A DNA stretch of 35,222 nucleotides from Acidobacteriota bacterium (GTDB lineage Bacteria > Acidobacteriota > Terriglobia > Acidiferrales > UBA7541): assembly GCA_003224055.1 (NCBI GenBank), contig QHYE01000102.1:1-35222 (forward strand), in the 5' to 3' direction. Shown in pieces: positions 33,386 through 35,222 of the stretch. The notes beneath the pieces were generated by a model. That model was not told the DNA's origin, searched no databases, and saw only the letters and a program-made list of their open reading frames with translations. Each line of letters begins with the position of its first letter. Position 1 is the stretch's first letter. A program made the position numbers and the translations under genes.

Positions 33386-35222
33386 CTTGCTCACTCTGAC
33401 TAGACCTGGTGATACCCAGACAGGAAACGCCGAGCTTGTCTGCTGAACGCCGCTCCCAGACAAAGAAATGGTCGTCGGCGAGTTCGTGGCGTTGCTAGTG
33501 GCCGTAACGCTTCCCGTCACACTCCCCGTAGCTGCTGGAGCAAAGGTCACATTCAAAGTCGTGGTTTGTCCGGGCGTCAGAGTCGTTCCAACGGGCACGC
33601 CGCTGGCATTAAAGCCCGCACCGGAAACGGTGATGTTCGAAATCGCGACGTTGGAATTGCCGGAGTTCGTGAGCGTTACAGGGAGAGCTTTGCTGGTGCT
33701 TGTGCCTATGTTTCCAAAGCTCAAACTCGTTGGACCGGCGCTGAGCAGATAGGTAGCGGCATTCACCGTGAGCGTTGCGGCACTGCTAGTGACGCTGCCT
33801 GCTGGGTTGCTGACCACGGCAGTAAACTTTGCACCGTTGTCTGTGGTCGCTGTGGCCGGTGTTGTGTAGATCGCCGAAGTTGCGCCGCTGATAGCTGCCC
33901 CGTTCTTTTGCCACTGATAGCCGAGTGGAGCGGTGCCGGTTGCGGTAACAGAGAACGTTGCCGTTAGTCCGGCCCTGACGCTTTGGCTGACTGGCTGAGT
34001 GGTGATTGAGGGTGCCACCAGTATAGTATTCACGGTAAGCGTGGCTGCGTTACTGGTCACACTGCCCGCTGAGTTGGTGACCACGACCGCGAATTGCGAG
34101 CCGCTGTCTGCAGTCGTTGTGGCTGGGGTTATGTAACTCGCCGAAGTTGCGCCACTGATAGCTGCCCCGTTCTTTTGCCACTGATAGTTGAGCGGAGCGG
34201 TGCCGGTTGCGGTAACAGAGAACGTTGCCGTCAGTCCGGGCGTAACGCTCTGGCTGACCGGCTGGGCGGTGATCGAGGGTGGAACGGCCGGGGTGCTGAT
34301 CGGCGTATTCATGTCGCTCTGGATCTGGGCTGGGGTTAGCGCTTGGTTGTACATGCGCACCTCGTCGACCGTCCCATTCAAGACCCGTGCCGTCCCCCCG
34401 CGGTTCTGCCCACCGATCCGAAGCGTGTTAATCCCGCTTCGGAAGGGATTGGCGTCTGCCGCGGCGCTGAACGTCGCATCCAGATTCCCGTTGACGTAAA
34501 AGCTGATCGCCGGGCCGTTTCTAACGACTGTAACGTACGTCCATGTGCCCAAAGGTATTTGGGCATTTCCCGAAACGATGTTGAAGGACGGATTGCCCCA
34601 CACATTTCCACCCGTGGTCTGCCAAGAAAACGTGAGGCGATTGCTTGAATCCAGCCCGAATAAATACTCATCATCGACCGTCTGGCTCCACTTGTTGATG
34701 ACCGCCGAAATGTCGGCATTAGCCGCGAGCACATTCACCCAGGCCGAGAAGGTTGCTGCCGTTCCAGGATTCAAGGAGTTGGAATTAGTGGCCTCAACGT
34801 AGGCGCTCGTTCCATTAGAGGAAAGGGCGTTTCCGTAGCGTCCCGCGGTCGTCCAGGTGGGACCGGTCAAGGTCCCCATGTTCCCGTTGCCGGAAGCATC
34901 GGCCGTGGTAGTTCCGCTTCCCTCATTGAAGGCATATGCGGCGGTCGGCATCAGGGAATTGACGGTTAGTGATGCGGCAGAACTAGTAGAGCTACCGGCA
35001 CTATTGCTGACGGCAACGGTGAACTGCGCGCCATTGTCCCCAATCGTTGTCGCGGGCGTGGTATAGGTTGACGAAGTCGCGCCGCTGATCGCCACGCTGT
35101 TTTTCAGCCACTGATAGCTCAGCGGTGCGGTGCCTGTCGCTGCCACGTTGAACGAGGCTGTCTGACCCGCCGTGACCACCTGACTTGTCGGCTGCGTGGT
35201 GATCGAAGGAGCCACTGGGGCG
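31895..35222 (-). CDS. Multidomain secreted GH123-like protein with Ig, LamG and HYDIN-like domains (N-terminus cut by window edge)
   Basis: The reading frame runs off the right edge, so the true start and signal peptide are not seen. Counting from the GTG at 35215 as residue 1, the domains are: Ig-like 1 (about 3-86), LamG/concanavalin-like (about 92-303, AFNEGSGTTTADASGNG to VDEVRMYNQALTPAQI), Ig-like 2 (about 312-396), Ig-like 3 (about 401-485), a HYDIN/ASPM-type beta domain (about 492-588, LSFGNIGTSTSKALPVTLTN), and the DUF4091/GH123-like module (about 597-1106). The Asp-Glu pair is at 876-877 (YVGDELNG). The non-catalytic domains probably bind or display. The last module nearly duplicates the gene at 26386. 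Confidence 0.85.
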   Translation of the reverse strand, partial: APVAPSITTQPTSQVVTAGQTASFNVAATGTAPLSYQWLKNSVAISGATSSTYTTPATTIGDNGAQFTVAVSNSAGSSTSSAASLTVNSLMPTAAYAFNEGSGTTTADASGNGNMGTLTGPTWTTAGRYGNALSSNGTSAYVEATNSNSLNPGTAATFSAWVNVLAANADISAVINKWSQTVDDEYLFGLDSSNRLTFSWQTTGGNVWGNPSFNIVSGNAQIPLGTWTYVTVVRNGPAISFYVNGNLDATFSAAADANPFRSGINTLRIGGQNRGGTARVLNGTVDEVRMYNQALTPAQIQSDMNTPISTPAVPPSITAQPVSQSVTPGLTATFSVTATGTAPLNYQWQKNGAAISGATSASYITPATTTADSGSQFAVVVTNSAGSVTSNAATLTVNTILVAPSITTQPVSQSVRAGLTATFSVTATGTAPLGYQWQKNGAAISGATSAIYTTPATATTDNGAKFTAVVSNPAGSVTSSAATLTVNAATYLLSAGPTSLSFGNIGTSTSKALPVTLTNSGNSNVAISNITVSGAGFNASGVPVGTTLTPGQTTTLNVTFAPAATGSVTGSVTATSNATNSPTTISLSGSGVQQTSSAFPVWVSPGLVRVSKTDAPGTASSISLSSARGETVDTQVVVQGPAGGLSNVNLSASALTGPGGATIPASSETLYREYYITVTGTANYGGGSNPPLGSGTYPEPLIPFNDPETGSPLCGTAATLKACNASISAGQNQPYWIDISVPRGATNSPSGTYTGTISITTAQSNATIPVTLTVWNFELPAQPSELSEWTLFNPATGNTIASLGKALMRNKVMGWYDVAANAASDMTSFGLNRSGLDGSYFIGIQCNGSFSSIPSTSQINAAAANFPAGLPLDFYVGDELNGCSSAYSTLKTMGTNAHAANRSVKTIMTTNAPDPNLYNEGDGRSAIDHWVLLDSVQQWPSLPFTGGGDLWSYASCNTGFGNTPAWMVDYPPINERIQAGFLNWTQGATGILYWRADGWNNGNTIGSWDNVDTTGCGGGLGRPGDGIFLYPPGPIASTESAPGIRMKAIRDGIQDYEYAQILKNLGQAPLVNSIIVPVATSWSNWNHNPNALEAARLQLGQQLHLLAP
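33761..34282 (-). repeat. Tandem Ig-like domain repeat
   Basis: Two consecutive Ig-like units of about 85 residues (34028-34282 and 33761-34015) share long identical stretches such as GLTATFSVTATGTAPL and YQWQKNGAAISGATSA, also at the DNA level. A third, more diverged unit lies near the window edge (about 34958-35209), beyond the LamG-like domain. The tandem pair looks like a recent duplication within the gene. Confidence 0.85.

Noticed and set aside
1-35222. CRISPR array or rRNA gene
   Set aside because: No regularly spaced short repeats and no rRNA-like sequence were seen in the window.

Overview
The window looks like a chromosome segment from a soil-type Acidobacteriota (Terriglobia or Koribacter-like). 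This is inferred from the combination of a PEP-CTERM protein, the exopolysaccharide gene set, the Asp-box secreted protein and the recombinase, IS110 and AAA-ATPase types. No 16S rRNA gene is present, so the taxonomy is an inference. Region 1 (1-5570) is a plastic zone. It holds an excisionase-like HTH protein and an overlapping tyrosine recombinase that points at an intact tRNA-Arg(UCU) gene. After these come a small hypothetical gene with a very good Shine-Dalgarno site, a decayed AAA-ATPase fragment (N-terminus missing, one frameshift) and an IS110-family transposase whose 5' non-coding flank could encode a bridge RNA. Region 2 (5573-7201, minus strand) is a two-gene phosphate uptake unit: a DUF47/PhoU-like protein followed by a PiT-type phosphate transporter. 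Region 3 (7653-10483, plus strand) holds two secreted proteins, one with Asp-box repeats and one small uncharacterised protein. Region 4 (10526-12134, minus strand) is an MBOAT O-acyltransferase of the AlgI type. It overlaps the start of an internally deleted SGNH-type partner gene, and an intact homologue of that partner lies 8 kb away inside the exopolysaccharide operon. Region 5 (12548-26289, plus strand) is a Wzx/Wzy-type exopolysaccharide operon: a NusG/RfaH-like antiterminator, a PEP-CTERM protein, an initiating sugar phosphotransferase, an outer-membrane export protein, a fused Wzz/BY-kinase, an SGNH protein, a flippase, an O-antigen-ligase/polymerase-like protein and three GT4 glycosyltransferases. 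Most genes abut or overlap, so they are probably co-transcribed. Region 6 (26386-35222) is an unusual arrangement. Two DUF4091/GH123-like secreted proteins in opposite orientation share about 1.49 kb of near-identical sequence and so form a large inverted repeat. Between them lie a FAD/NAD(P) oxidoreductase, an ATP-grasp ligase and a NodB-type polysaccharide deacetylase. The second GH123-like copy is fused behind Ig-like, LamG-like and HYDIN-like domains and runs off the right edge of the window. The three enclosed genes form a coherent candidate cassette for modifying the polysaccharide (deacetylate, ligate, oxidise), and the flanking repeat could let the cassette invert. This cassette with its flanks is the best candidate in the window for something undescribed.
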